A DNA stretch of 64,000 nt from Pithys albifrons albifrons (GCF_047495875.1 NC_092463.1:2923057-2987056); one strand, 5' to 3'. Shown: positions 24,680 to 36,000, counted from the first letter of the stretch. The notes: generated by a model from the sequence alone, not told the origin. Numbers and translations are program-made.

Positions 24680-25540
24680 AGGAGGAGCAGGGAAGAGAGA
24701 GAAACCTGGAAGGGAGCAGGGGAAGAGCCTGGAAGGGTGCAGGGGAGAGCCTGAACGGATGCAGGGGGAGAGCCTGGGAAGGTGCAGGGGGAGAGGGGGT
24801 GCTGGGGACTGCCATGGGGGGCTAGGGCAGGGTGTGGGCACCTGGGGTGGGCAGGGCGCTGGGAGAGGGTGCTGGGAGCTCAAAAACAGTACTGGGAGAG
24901 GGTGCTGGAGCACAGCACTGGGTTCTCAGGCCCTGTACTGGGACACAGGGTGCTAGGAGGTCAAGCAGGGCACTGGGTGCTCAGGCACTGAACCAGGGCA
25001 GGATACTGGGAGTTAAAGCACAGTACTGAGAGAGTGCTGAGTGTTAAAGCAGAGTATTGGAGCAGGTCGTGGGAGCTGGAGAACTGCACTGGTCAGGGTG
25101 CTGGGAGCAGGAGAACTGCACTGGAGCACTGGCTGGGAGCTGGAGAACTGCACTGGAGCACAGGTTGGCAGCTGGAGCACTGTACTGGGAGCTGTAAAAC
25201 TGCACTGGAGCACTGACTGGGAGCTGTAGAACTGCACTGGAGCACTGGTTGGCAGCTAGAGCACTGCACTGGAGCACAGGCTGGGAGATGGCGAATTTCA
25301 CTGGGAGCTGGAGAACTGCACTGGAGCACTGGTTGGCAGCTGGAGCACTACACTGAGAGCTGGAGAATTGCACTGAAACACTGGCAGGGCACTGGAGCAC
25401 TGCACTGGGAGCTGGAGCACTGCACTGGAGAACTGTTTGGGAGTTGGGAGACCTGCACTGGGCAGGGTGCTGGGACTTAAAAGCATTGCACTGGAGCAGT
25501 GCACTGGGAGCTGGAGAACTGCACTGGAGCACTGCCGGGC
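24680..25540. repeat. Minisatellite beside the FERMT2 start exon
   Basis: These are degenerate tandem copies built from CTGGGAGCTGGAGAACTGCA and ACTGGAGCACTGG blocks, with a period of roughly 20-35 bp. They are most regular at 25060-25530. The left part (24680-24850) has a related AGGGGAGAGCCTGGAAGG-type unit. The array ends about 35 bp from the exon donor and occupies the first 850 bp of the intron. Long open frames across it are by-products of the repeat. Confidence 0.85.
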
Positions 25541-25574
25541 AGCCGGGCAGGGCAGGGGGTCCCGGGGCACTCAC

Positions 25575-25731
25575 CGAGCTTCTCGACGAGGCGCAGCATG
25601 ACGCCGCCGATGTGGATCTCGCCGGTGACCCGCAGGGTGACGTCGCGGCCCAGGTCGGTGACATGGACGCTCAGCTCCCACGTCCCGTCGGCGTAGCAGC
25701 CGTCCGGCATGCGGATCCCGTCCAGCGCCAT
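25575..25731 (-). CDS. FERMT2: FERMT2 start-codon exon (residues 1-52)
   Basis: It encodes the N-terminus of kindlin-2, the start of the F0 ubiquitin-like domain. The protein begins MALDGIRMPDGCYADGTWEL and ends in LRLVEKL, which matches vertebrate kindlin-2 nearly residue for residue. Relative to human I recall three conservative changes (V39I, K47R and a change at N28 to G). The start is the ATG at 25731-25729 with a good Kozak context (GGCC before, G after). The exon leaves one base (G) in phase 1 before a consensus donor GTGAGT, and that G completes the Asp codon that opens the next exon. Codons are very GC-rich, as expected in a CpG island. A CAG just upstream could be a splice acceptor of a separate noncoding first exon, but no pyrimidine tract sits next to it, so the 5' UTR may be continuous. 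Confidence 0.97.
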
Positions 25732-26021
25732 GGCCTCCTGCGCCGCCGGCCGCGCCCGGCACGGAGCGGAGCGGGATGAGCACCGAGCGGGACGGGCCCG
25801 GCGGTGCCCGGGGCAGGGCGGGGGGCGCGGAGGGGCGGATCGGACGGGGGTGCCGCGGTCCCGCCGCCCCAGCCGCTGCCTGCGGGGCCGCCACGGGAGG
25901 AGCCGGGCGGGCAGAGGGAGGAGGAGGGAGCGCAGGGGAGGGAGCAGCGGGAGGAGGAGGAGGAGGAGGAGGGGGATAATAATTAAAGGAAAAACGCGCC
26001 CCGCGCTGCCGGGCCCCTTGG

Positions 26022-26031
26022 CCTTTTATGG
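26022..26031. promoter_or_regulatory. Perfect CArG box (SRF site) in FERMT2 promoter
   Basis: CCTTTTATGG fits CC(A/T)6GG exactly. On the minus strand it reads CCATAAAAGG, which also contains a TATA-like ATAAAA. It is an AT-rich island in otherwise GC-rich promoter DNA, upstream of the kindlin-2 ATG. SRF/MRTF control of adhesion and cytoskeletal genes is established in general; control of this gene through this site is inference. Confidence 0.6.
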
Positions 26032-26094
26032 AAGCGAAGGACGGAGCAAGCGGGGGCCGCTCCAACATCCGGGAATCGCCGGGGGACGGCCCGG

Positions 26095-26620
26095 CTGGGA
26101 TGGTCCCGGCTCGGCTGGGAGCATCCTGGCCCGGCTCTGCGCGGCCCGGCTCAGCTCGCCTGTATTCGGCTCGGCTCGGCCCGGTTCATCCCGGCCCGGT
26201 TCATCCCGGCTCGGATCTCTCCAACCCGGCTCATCCCGGCTCGGATCTCTCCGACCCGGCTCATCCCGGCTCAGTTCATCCCGGCCCGGCACAGCCCGGC
26301 TCATCCCGGCCCGGTTTATCCTAGCTGGGCACAGCCCGGCTCATCCTGGCCCGGTTCATCCCAGCCTGGCTCATCCTGGCCCGGTTCTTTCCAGCCCGAC
26401 TCATCCTGGCCCGGTTCATCCCGGCCCGGCACAGCCCAGCTTAGCTTGGCTCGCCCTGGCTCATCCCAGCTGGGCTCATCCTGGCACGGCTCCTCCCGGC
26501 TTGGTTCTGCTGTCCTCATCCCAGCCCAGCACAACCCTGCCCAGCCTAGCTCGGCTCAGCTCAGCTCAGCTCATCCCAGCTGGGCTTATCCCAGCCTGGC
26601 TTGGCCTGGCACAGCTCATG
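26095..26620. repeat. GC-rich minisatellite upstream of FERMT2
   Basis: It consists of degenerate tandem copies of a roughly 15 bp unit such as CCCGGCTCATCCCGG, alternating with CCCGGTTCATCCCGG and CTCGGATCTCTCC variants. It forms the distal half of the promoter-side CpG-rich block and loses CpG towards its right end, where CCCAGCTCAGCTCAGC forms dominate. It is open in some frames only because the sequence is repetitive; no protein is implied. Confidence 0.85.
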
Positions 26621-27230
26621 GCCAGCAGTCCCAGGGCATGCAGAGTTTGGAACAGCCGGGAGAGCATCCCTTAGGGCCGGTGGAGTCTTGGTGTCCTGAA
26701 GACACGTGGGTTCCGTGGCAGCCGTGCCCACTCTGCACCCTTTAGGGTGTTTTTTACCAATGGCCCCAGACTCATTGGAAAATCCTTCCCGTTTGGCAAA
26801 GCCCTACCTTGGCATAGCAGTCTGTGCCCGCATCAAGGCCGGGCGACGGGCCGGCTCCCTCCATCCTCATCATCTGTGAATCTGAGAAATGGGAACTGAC
26901 TTTAAATAAAAGAGTCTGAAGCGGCACAAATGGAGGAAAAAAAAATATTATCCGCTTCCTGTAGCTCTCCACCCAGCGATACACACACACCCCGCCAGCA
27001 ACCGGGTTTCCTGAAAAACCGCCGTGCGGAAGGGGCTGCGGTTTGAGGTGGATGTGTCCCGAGTGATGGGAATTCACGTCCCGGCAAAGCCGTGCCCTCC
27101 CCAGCAGCCTCGGGGATGGCTCTGCCCTCCCCAGCAGCCTCAGGGATGGCTCTGCCAGCCCAGAGCTGCCTCCATGAGCGCCATTCCTGCATCCCATACC
27201 GCGAATGGCAATGGGAACTTTAGGACCACA

Positions 27231-27330
27231 GAATCATGGAATGGTTCAGGTTGGAAGGGACCTTGAAGAACATCCAGTTCCAAGTCCCTGCCATGGGCTG
27301 GGACACCTTCCACTGGACCAGGTTGCTTTG
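27231..27330 (-). mobile_element. CR1 LINE 3' fragment
   Basis: Reversed tail AGAATCATGGAATGGTTCAG to TCCACTGGACCAGGTTGCTT; strongly 5' truncated. Confidence 0.86.
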
Positions 27331-27639
27331 GTGCCATGGAGGTAACAAACCCCCTCTCAATGGGTACAGTTTTCCCATTTTTCACTTTGCTGTAATAAAG
27401 GAGATATTAATGAAGTGTTGTTCCTCTGCTTTATCATGTGCACTAACAAAACCTTTCCTGAGTTTCCTCCAGGCAGACTAAAACAGGTTTTATCCAAGGA
27501 TTTGCTGCCAGAAGGAGATTGGGTGACGTTGCCCCGAGCAGTGGGAGGACACGCAGCAGATGACTTTCCCCCTCAAATCCTCCTGGGGCCTCAATCCCTG
27601 TCAGCGTAACCCCCATCCCATCCCATCACCCCAAAGTTG

Positions 27640-27900
27640 GGAGCGCGAGCGTAACTTAGAGGTGACTTTGGAGCGCGAGGGAAAGCCGGTCTGTAACAAC
27701 AAAGCTTTCCCAGATGGTATCTCCGTGTTCCTCCAGCGCCAAACAATAGGGCAATAAATAGAAAGGGTTACTCTCAGCCCGGCGTGTTGGACGAGGTTCC
27801 CAGCTGATGCAATTGGATACGGCTCCGCGGAGCGAGTAACCTTTTAGTACAGCTGATTGCAGCCCTGAGCAGAGCCTGCCGGGTCCTTCTGCCCTTAAAC
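27640..27900. promoter_or_regulatory. Possible distal enhancer upstream of FERMT2
   Basis: This is repeat-free and CpG-enriched, with SOX/TCF-like sites (AACAACAAAGC, AACAATAGG) and E-boxes (CAGATG, two CAGCTG). It lies about 1.9 kb upstream of the FERMT2 start codon. CpG enrichment continues to about 28330 (a GCGGCCGC at about 28166). The function is inferred from composition. Confidence 0.3.
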
Positions 27901-28891
27901 ACGCTCGTTTCTCTTTCCCTGAGGACGGGGAAGCCGCTCCCCCTGCCCCTTCCAGCCCTGGGGCTCCTTCCCTCGGCCGGTGGGTGTGTGGAGGGAGAGG
28001 CACCGCGATCTCCACCGCTCGGCCGAGAGGCAAAGCAAGGTCAAAAATGCACCGGCGAAGCTCTTGCGTCAGAGGCAGCCAAGCATCCCCAGGGCTCTTC
28101 CCACTGTTTGCTGCAAGTCCTCGCTCCCTACAGGCAGCAATAGCCAAATAAGGTGCCGAAATGCGCGGCCGCTTCCATCGGGACAGGGATGATACCCACC
28201 AGACCTGCCCGCGGCACTGCTCCCAGCCCGCCGCTCCTTCTGCCCCTGCTTCGTGGAAACCGGGATAATTTTCTCATGAAATGACTCGATGGGCATCCTT
28301 GGGAAATCAGTGGTGAAGCTGAGCGGTCTCTTCCCTGTCGTGGGTTTATTCAGTTAGTTTTGCCCCCATTTTTTGTGTGTGTTCGTGACCTTTATTTTGG
28401 TTTTTAACCTCTTATGGGCAGTTGTTGAAAGCAGCTGCTGTTCCTGCTGGTATTCCTGCTTGGCTGCTCCGGGCAAGCCGGTCAGACTGGCTCTTCCCAG
28501 GGTGACCAGCCATGGAACTCTGCCCTGTGCGTGTGGATGCCTTCGCTGGGTGATTGGAGATGGAAAAGCAGCAGGACCGAGCTCTCGGCTCTCCAGAGGC
28601 AGAGAAACTCCCCAAATCTCTGTGTAAACAAAAGCTGTGGTTCCTCAAATGCTTTGACCTGGTGGTGGGCACCCCATGCTTGGCCCCTGTCACCCTTCCA
28701 CTTCACCTTGGTCTTGATATTCTGTATCCTTCCTTAATGATGAAGTGTCAGAAGAAAACTCCAAAAGGTGGAATGCAGTTGCTTGTTATTCCCTCTGGCC
28801 TATTTTGTGTCTCCAACACCTCCTAACCTGCTGCCAACTGGTACTGTTCCTCTTCACATGGGGTTTGCAAGATCTTTACTTCACAAAATTA

Positions 28892-28953
28892 TGGAATCAC
28901 AGAATGGTTTGGGTTGGAAGGGACCTTAAAGACCTTCTCATTCCAGCTCCTCT
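28892..28953 (-). mobile_element. CR1 LINE 3' tail (left part of a split copy?)
   Basis: GGAATCACAGAATGGTTTGG to CTTCTCATTCCAGCTCCTCT. The CR1 sequence stops abruptly and seems to resume at 29344. Confidence 0.85.
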
Positions 28954-29343
28954 GTCTCTTCACCTCTCCCACCTCTAAGCGTCTGTTGGCCATAGCCAAG
29001 GTTCCCTTTTCACAAATGACCATTTCCCAGCAGAGACAAGGTCATGCTCCTGGCAAAGGAAACATGCTTGGTAACTCTGCTTCCTTGTTTATTCCCAGCC
29101 ACATTCGTTCTTCCTTGCTTTTGTCATTTCGGAAACATCCACGTGACGTGGCTCTTATTTTTCTGGAGGTGTGTGCGGAGCAGTGACACCGTCACGCTGC
29201 GTGTTGTCCGTGTGCCATCACCTGGGCCATGTGTGGAGTTCAACCAGTATCCCTGTCATGAAAGGATGAATGAGATTTATGATGAGGATCTTGAAGAGGC
29301 ACTCGAGATGGGGAGGTTTAGTCTCTCCTGTGGTTGTGATTGT

Positions 29344-29530
29344 GACCAGGTTGCTCCAAGCCCTGTCCAAACTGGCCTTGGACACTTCCAGGGATGGGGC
29401 AGCCACAGCTTCTCTGGGCACCCTGTGCCAGGGCCTGCCCACCCTCACAGCCAAGAATTCCGCCCCAATATCCCATCTAGCCCTGCCCTCTGGCAGTGGG
29501 AAGCCTGCCCTGTCACTCCATGCCCTTGTC
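29344..29530 (-). mobile_element. CR1 LINE fragment lacking its 3' tail
   Basis: It starts inside the element (ACCAGGTTGCTCCAAGCCCT) with no tail and ends GTCACTCCATGCCCTTGTCC. It may be the other part of the copy at 28892. Confidence 0.85.
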
Positions 29531-29649
29531 CAAAGTGCTTCTCTTCTGATGACCAAAGATCTGTGGGATGAATTCAGGAACCAAGATTTAAGATTGTCAC
29601 AACCATCCAGCCTGGTCCTTCATGCCAGAGGTTACAGAATCATAGATTA

Positions 29650-29790
29650 GAATCACAGAATGGTTTGGCTTCAAAGGGACCTTAAATATCATCCCATTCC
29701 ATCCCCTGCCATGGGCAGGGACACCTTCCACTATCCCAGGTTGCTCCAAGCCCTGTTCAGTCTGGCTTTGCACTTCCAGGGGTGGAGAAG
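29650..29790 (-). mobile_element. CR1 LINE 3' fragment
   Basis: Reversed tail AGAATCACAGAATGGTTTGG to GCACTTCCAGGGGTGGAGAA. Confidence 0.87.
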
Positions 29791-32319
29791 TCACAACTTC
29801 ATCTGGCAGCACCTGGAATAAATCCCAGCCTGCAAGAGATGGTTATGCTCAGACAAGACACGCAAAGGCAGAGTGAGGAACCTCCTCCCTTGGTAAGTCA
29901 GGCCAAGGTTTCATTGCCCTACAGCTACAAAAATCTCACCTCATTTCCATGCTGCAGGTTCCTGACATGAGCCACGGTGCACCAGAGCCTGCCAGGCTTG
30001 TGCTGCAGGACAAACCAGCTGCAGGGCTCTTCTCTGTCCCCTCTTCACCTTCTTTCCAGGAATTAGGTTCAATTAAGCTCTTGAAGCCTCAGGCTGGGAG
30101 GTTTTTTCCTCAGCAATCAGCTCTTCATAACACACCAGTCCAGTGGCTCTCCTGGCTTGGCCTGTGTCAGGCATTAGTTTCCTGTTGACATTAATCCCTG
30201 TGCTGTGGTTTATCTTTTATCCTTTTTCTGTGTCCTTCTGATGTTTCCAGCTGCCAGGAGTGGCCTCCACCAAGAGTGATTCTTGCCTTGGCTTACAAAG
30301 AAGGCAACCAGCTCCAATTAATTCTCTGATCAGTTGTCCCCAGGGTCAGAAGGGTCCTTGAACTTTGTGTCCCTCTGAAAGGGCTGTTGAGTCCTTGAGA
30401 ATCCTAAAACATCTTTTTTAGTCAGAGAGAGTTGTTACCTTGAATCCACGTGATGGAGAATTTGGATAAATCCCAGATGAATTCTCCTGGAAGTTGATTC
30501 ATCCACAGGGTTGAAAATCCCCTTCCAGGTGCCTGAGTGTCTCCCAACAGCCATTCCCAGGACCACCCCCCATTGCTGATCTTCCCTTGCACCACCTGTG
30601 CCTGAGGGATGGGTTTGGTACCACTCATCATCCTCACCTGGGACTCTTAATGTCACCTCACAACTTCCAGCAGTAACTGCTGCACAGGGATGTAGGAACC
30701 CCTCTCAGCTGCTGCCATCCCCAGCCATCTTCCAAACACCTCCAGAACCCCCAGGGATGTTGGGCCATTGCCTCCATCAAACATCTCCCACATCCCCTCT
30801 TCTCCCTTAATATACAACATATTAAACCACTTTCTATTGTCCATCAGAATATTTGAGCCTTTGCCTCTCCCATTCTGGCTTTTCTCCACCTCCAGAAGGC
30901 CTCCTATTCATTTGCTTCCACAAATACAAAGTCCAGGCTGGAAGGCTGGATTTCTCCCATGGAGCAGGACCTCAAAGAAAACCCAAATGCCACGCAACAC
31001 TCAATCACCATCCCTGGGGCTGGTGACTCTGGGGTGCCAGAAGAAACACCCAGTATCATTTATCCACTCTTAGTCAGCAAGAAGAAGCACCAAAAATCCA
31101 AAATAATTCATCTAGTGGATCTGACATTCATCTGCAGAGCTGGCCAGATAGTGGAAAACATCTATTTAGGAATGATTTACTGGGAAGCAGTGGGAGGGAA
31201 AAAATTCCCCAAATCACACCATTATTTATTCACAGCTTGTATTCAGGCCTGTTTCAGGCAGTCACTTGATGGGAGGGAATGCACCCTGTGCTGACACCCA
31301 ACACCCTGCAGATCTCCCACGTCAGGAAGGAGGGGAGGAGGTCCCCAGCACCCTGTGGAGCCCTGTCCAGTGTGATTCCAAAGTGACAGCCCCACAGCCA
31401 GCACCACCAAGTGCTGCAGCATCCACCCCCGACCCCACCCCAGCCCTGGCACCGGCACATCCCTTATCTCTCCAGCCCCAGCTCTCCTTTCCCCAACGGT
31501 CCCAGCAAACTGGCTCTCAGCCAGGTTGTCCCTCTATCAGGGTGAGGTGAAGCTCATCAGTCAGGCTTTGTTAGGGAACAACACATCCCTGAGATGGGCT
31601 GGACCACTCTCACCCCTATGGATATTTTCTGGAGCACAGCAGAAAATCAGCAGATTGTGGAATGAAGAAGCAAATCCAGCCCTGGGGATGGGCTGTCCAG
31701 TGGTGCTCAAGGCACATGAGGATGGAGAGGGACTGAGAGGATTTTCCCAGTGTGGAACCCCCAGAAACACCAGCCTGGACCATCCATTTGCTCTGGATGA
31801 TAGTGGGATGCTCCATGCTGGCTGCACCACCAACCCTGCTGCCAGGGTCCTCTCCCCACCCCACAGCCCCCAAAAACACTCTGAAGTGGGTTTATTCTTC
31901 ATCCCCATGACCAGGGATGCAACAGCAGCAGCTCAGAGGGGGAGAGTGAGGAAACCCAGATGTGGAAAGCAGCTGGGACACACTTGTAGACCAATTATCT
32001 TCCAAAATCTCACACCTCCCCTCCACGTGCCATCCTGAGAAGGATCCACAGGCCTTGAGCTCTCCAGGGAGGAGGTCCAGTGCCCTCAGCCCCAGCCTGA
32101 AGGAAGGAGAGTCTGACAGCAGAAACACCACCCCTTCATTCCCATTGTCTGATCCCAGAAGCATCCAAAACCTTGGGAATAAAGGATTCCAAGCAAGCCA
32201 TGCTGGTGCAGGGAGTTCTCCAAGGCTGCAAAGCCCCAGAGGCCAAACAAGTAGAGCAGCAGCCTCATAAATCACACCTGTCCTATAAATCACACCCTCC
32301 CGACAAATCCCACCCCTGC

Positions 32320-32362
32320 TGCAGAGGAGGAGGAGGAGGAGGAGGAGGGAGAAGAGGAGGAG
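32320..32362. repeat. (GGA)n microsatellite
   Basis: A run of about eight GGA units followed by degenerate GGA/GAA units. Confidence 0.9.
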
Positions 32363-32717
32363 GGCACCAAGGACGGCTCTGCTGGGCTTTGGCTGCCTTT
32401 GCTCATGCACTGCCAGAGAACAAAAAGCACCGAAGGAGAGTTTTTTATCAATTCTCACGTCACAGCTCGGCGAGAGCCAAGCGATAACGGGCACCTGAAC
32501 AAAGCACCGACACCACGGGGGCACCTGTGGCACCTTGGGGTGTTTGGGGGCACAGCTCTGATGGAGCAGGGCACTTTCACCCTCTGGGAGTCCCCAAGAC
32601 TTCCCCCAGACCCCAAGTCACACGTTCAGGGGGAGTGACTCTCCTACACCTTTGTGCATCCATAAGGCTCCCCAGACTGCTCTTCTGTCTTGTTTTTAAC
32701 CAAAACCAAAGATATCT

Positions 32718-32793
32718 GCCCCTGGCAGGGTGTTGGAACTAGATGGTTTTAAGGTCTCTTCCAACCCAAACCATTCTAGGATTTTGGGATTCT
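32718..32793 (+). mobile_element. CR1 LINE 3' tail
   Basis: CCCTGGCAGGGTGTTGGAAC to AACCATTCTAGGATTTTGGG. Confidence 0.82.
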
Positions 32794-33807
32794 TTATCCT
32801 GGCTCCTCTGACTGTGTTTGGGAGGTGTGTGAGCAGCCTCTGCAAGCACAGGTCACTCAAATTCCCTGGTAATATCCCAGTCCAAATGGCTACGGCCAAG
32901 GAAACTACAGTAGTTTTTTCTTCATTTTACTGATGGAGAAGCTCAGGCTGGACACACTGCAGGGTTTGGAATCACTGAGGATGCAGCTCCCTGCTGGAGC
33001 CAGGAGCACATTGCCAGGATGGCTGGTGTGGTTTGCTTTGTGGAAAAGCCCAACAGCCCCCGTGAGCAGGACTGGTTAAAAAATAACCCCAAATTGCTTC
33101 CTTTTCCAGGGAAATTAACACTGGGAAGCTGCAGGGAAGGAGGAGGGTTAGTGCCCTGATGGACACCAGGCTCAGATTTCCTGCTCACATCCATGTCTCT
33201 CTGTGTGGATTGCTGGAGTGTTCCAAGCTGAATAATGGGATTTGGGGAACATCAACCAGAAAAACCAAAGCATCTTTTGTAGGGGTTGATACCTTTTGTT
33301 TGCATCTCAGACTCCTGAGATGCCCCATGTGGCTGCAGCCCCTGAGCAGATTTGGGAGCCCGTGGTGCCAGGGGAAGCTGGAGATGGAGGATGCCCAGAC
33401 AGCTGGAGGGTTTTGTGCTTTTTCAGCCTGTCTTCACCGGAAAGGTCGGATGCAGGCAGAGGGTAATGCAGTTAGTGCTGGGAAAATGGAGACAGAGCAG
33501 ATCGGGTGGGTTAATAAGGTGGATGTTATTGAATCAGCCACGTGGGAGGAATTTCATCTCCAAGCAGAGCTGGGGGAGCAGTGGCAGCTCCTGTAGGAAG
33601 GAGGGGTGGGCACTCAGCTGGCCAGGAGTGGGCAACCACGCTGGGAACCCCCAAAACCCCTCTGAAGCTTGAAATTGAGGTGACTTGTGAGCTCCTGGAA
33701 GATACACAGTGGCTGCAGCTGAGGGTGCTGAGCCCCACATGCCCTGCAAAACAGGGACATGGCAACCCCCAGCCCCAGTTCAGCAGCAGGGAGACAGGAG
33801 GGGGATG

Positions 33808-34313
33808 GATGAGGAAAGCTTGAAAGAATTTAGGATGTTTACCCTAGAGAAAAAAAAAAAGAGTGATGGTAACATCTTCAGGTAGATAAAAGAAGATTTA
33901 TCTAGAGGGAGGGATGGATGAGGGAGAAAATGTGCTGTTCCCCCTTTCTACAAGGGATGGGCAAAAAGCAGTGGCCAAATTACAGGGAGAAAAACTCAGA
34001 TTATGACTTTGGGGAGACTGTTTAGATCTAAGGGAGTGAAGGAGGGAGGGGAATCACCATCATCAGAGGGTTTTAGAGCTGAGCCAGGAAAGAGTCGTGC
34101 CAGGTGGTCTGTGTGTCCACACTGTGCCAGCACAGCTCTCCCACCTTCTCTGGCCACTGAGAGCTTTTGGCAGCTCAATGCTTAAACTGGAGGATGCTGG
34201 AGCTGCTGCTTGATCTGAAGAGAAACAACTTCATTCCAGCTTCGTGTGGCATCCTTTCCAATGACAGGAGGGTTGGAACAAAATGATCTTCCAAACCATT
34301 CCATGATTCTGTG
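33808..34313 (+). mobile_element. Old diverged CR1-like remnant
   Basis: GAGGAAAGCTTGAAAGAATT and GGATGTTTACCCTAGAGAAA recall the CR1 body. The segment ends with a clear CR1 tail, GAGGGTTGGAACAAAATGAT to ACCATTCCATGATTCTGTG at 34266-34313. The middle is weakly similar; only the tail is secure. Confidence 0.5.
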
Positions 34314-34595
34314 TTCTCTCCAAAAGTGGAGTTGAAGTTACTGTCACACACGGACTTGCTCCAGTCTCCATTTGCAGGTAAATCTCTGTGCTCACTGTGT
34401 GCTGAATCCAGCACTGAGGGTGCCCAGACTCCACCACATGTTGGAATGATGGCCATCCACTCATGTCCTCACAGCTGTGGGTGACTGAGACCCCAGGATG
34501 GAGAGTACAAAGACCAAAATACCAGTGACAAACTCCAGGTGGGAGCAAAGAAGTGACAAGCACCAGAAGACCACGACTTTCATCCCTGCTGCCAG

Positions 34596-35072
34596 CTGGG
34601 ATGTCACTTGACATCACCACAAGCTGTTTGGGGACAGAAGGTGGCAAATGTGGTGTCCCCTGCCAAAGCCACCTGAGATCCCAGTGCTGCTCTCAGGACG
34701 TCAGCTCTCCTAAGAAGGAGGTCCCATCTTTCCACTGGGGTCTCTTCCAGGAAGAACAGGACACTTATAACCAGCCCTCCACATGGTGACCTCTCCTTGG
34801 AGATCCAGGAGTAACTCCTGCAAGATGGTGCCTGATTTCTATGTGATTTGATGGAAGGTTTAGTGTGGATTTTTTTCCTTATTCTTTCCAGTGCTGCTAT
34901 CACTGTTTTTTCCTGGCCTGGCTCTGGCATCATCCATTGCCATCACTTGGGAGATGGAGAAGGAGGAGGCAGGGGAGTTTCCTTGTGAGGGATAAATGTT
35001 GGAATAGCCCATCCTTGCTCAGCTGGCAGCATCTCCAGTGCCCAAAACACAATGGAAAGCAAAGCCTGGCCA
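34596..35072 (+). repeat. Large inverted duplication, left arm
   Basis: 477 bp starting CTGGGATGTCACTTGACATC and ending AAAGCCTGGCCA. It matches the reverse complement of 36452-36936 with about ten substitutions and one 8 bp length difference (GGAAGGTTTAGTG here). Confidence 0.95.
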
Positions 35073-35750
35073 GAAAGCTGGTCTGGGATTGCTCCAGAGG
35101 TGCAGCAGGATGGTATTGATGGAATCAGCACCATTCAGACACACCTTGGACCTGCTGCCCGCGAGGAATGGAGAGGCCAAGCCAAGGCTGCGTGGCGTGT
35201 TTTCCTCTCCGGTGCTGCAGGCACGGCACAGACTCTCAGTGCAAAGAGCCAAACCCAGTCACCGGGGCAAGAAACTGCAGGAACCATCTGAGGCTTGGAA
35301 AAGGGGGGAAAAAGAAACCCAGCCAGTAAGGAAAACAACCTGCTGCCTCGAGAGCCGCCTGTCAGCGCTGGCTGCTTGAGCATGGCAGGGTATCAGAGCG
35401 CTGAGGAGCTCGGTGTGCGTACGGGGGACGGTAGATGGAGGTGGTTGCCAGTATTTTCTGGCACTGTTGGGGTGGAAATATCCTTCAGCTCCTTAGATAG
35501 TGAGCCGGAGATTACGGAGAGAAGGAATGTGCTGCGAGACGCAGCCGTGGGAGGGTGGGAGGAGAAGCCAAGGCCCGTGGCAGCGGGATAGGAAACATCC
35601 TGGAGAGGCTCAGGGGAAGAGGAGAAAATCAGGTCAATGCTCTGAAGTGGCTCTGAAGGCCCTCAGGAAGCTCTTGGGAAGGAGAGTGGAGGGAGGGAAT
35701 TGTGTGAGGTGAGAGGAGGTCACTGTGGCAGAGAGATATGGAATTGGAGC

Positions 35751-36000
35751 ATCACAGAGTGGTTTGGGTTGGGAGTGACATTTAAAAGCCACCTCGTTCC
35801 ACCCCCTGCCATGGGCAGGGACACCTTCCACTATCCCAGGTTGCTCCAAGCCCTGTCCAGCCTGGCCTGGGACACTTCCAGGGATGGGGCAGCCACAGTT
35901 TCTCTGGGCAACCTGTACCAGGGCCTGCCCACCCTCCCAGCCAGGCATTCCATCCCAATATCCCACCTAACCCTGCCCCATGTCAGTGTGAAACCCTCAG
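35751..36000 (-). mobile_element. CR1 LINE 3' fragment
   Basis: ATCACAGAGTGGTTTGGGTT to CCTGCCCCATGTCAGTGTGA. It sits inside the spacer of the large inverted duplication. Confidence 0.88.

Larger units (their letters stand above)
5036..25574 (-). other. FERMT2: FERMT2 long first coding intron
   Basis: The intron is 20.5 kb and runs from donor GTGAGT at 25574 to acceptor CAG at 5037. It holds CR1 copies, microsatellites and minisatellites listed separately. The stretches 5036-6470, 8110-9880, 11110-11970, 12670-13260, 13860-14930, 17370-18780, 18910-20390 and 21000-23370 hold nothing I can name as a gene. Parts of 13000-13200, 19360-19480 and 22385-22760 have the AT-rich, motif-dense look of conserved noncoding DNA. 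I could not align them to test this. Confidence 0.85.
1..26000 (-). other. FERMT2: FERMT2 (kindlin-2) locus, 5' part
   Basis: This is the partial gene span. Two coding exons on the minus strand (25575-25731, then 4802-5035) encode the first 130 residues of kindlin-2, a protein of about 680 residues in vertebrates. Kindlin-2 is a FERM-domain adaptor that binds integrin beta tails and phosphoinositides at focal adhesions and works with talin to activate integrins. The remaining exons (F1 loop onward, F2 with the PH domain, F3) are not in the window and must lie to its left. The right limit is my guess at the transcription start, just below the CArG/TATA-like site at 26022-26031. No transcript evidence is available. 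Confidence 0.93.
25550..26330 (-). promoter_or_regulatory. FERMT2: CpG island promoter of FERMT2
   Basis: The stretch is very GC-rich with dense CpG and surrounds the FERMT2 start codon. It includes GC-box-like runs and a long polypyrimidine stretch on the minus strand (25915-25975) upstream of the ATG. Read on the minus strand, the CArG/TATA-like site at 26022-26031 lies about 290 bp upstream of the ATG, so transcription probably starts near 25990-26000. That would give a 5' UTR of about 260 nt if it is unspliced. The position of the start site is inferred. Confidence 0.8.

Noticed and set aside
25044..25664. 206-codon minus-strand frame with CSSPAPS repeats
   Set aside because: This is the minisatellite next to the FERMT2 exon, read in a frame different from that of the exon.
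25709..26674. 321-codon plus-strand frame across the CpG island
   Set aside because: It is GC-rich with few stops and is mostly the CCCGG minisatellite antisense to the FERMT2 promoter; the translation is low complexity.
31892..32533. 213-codon minus-strand frame with a poly-Leu stretch like a membrane segment
   Set aside because: The Leu run is the (GGA)n microsatellite read in reverse; the rest has no family resemblance.
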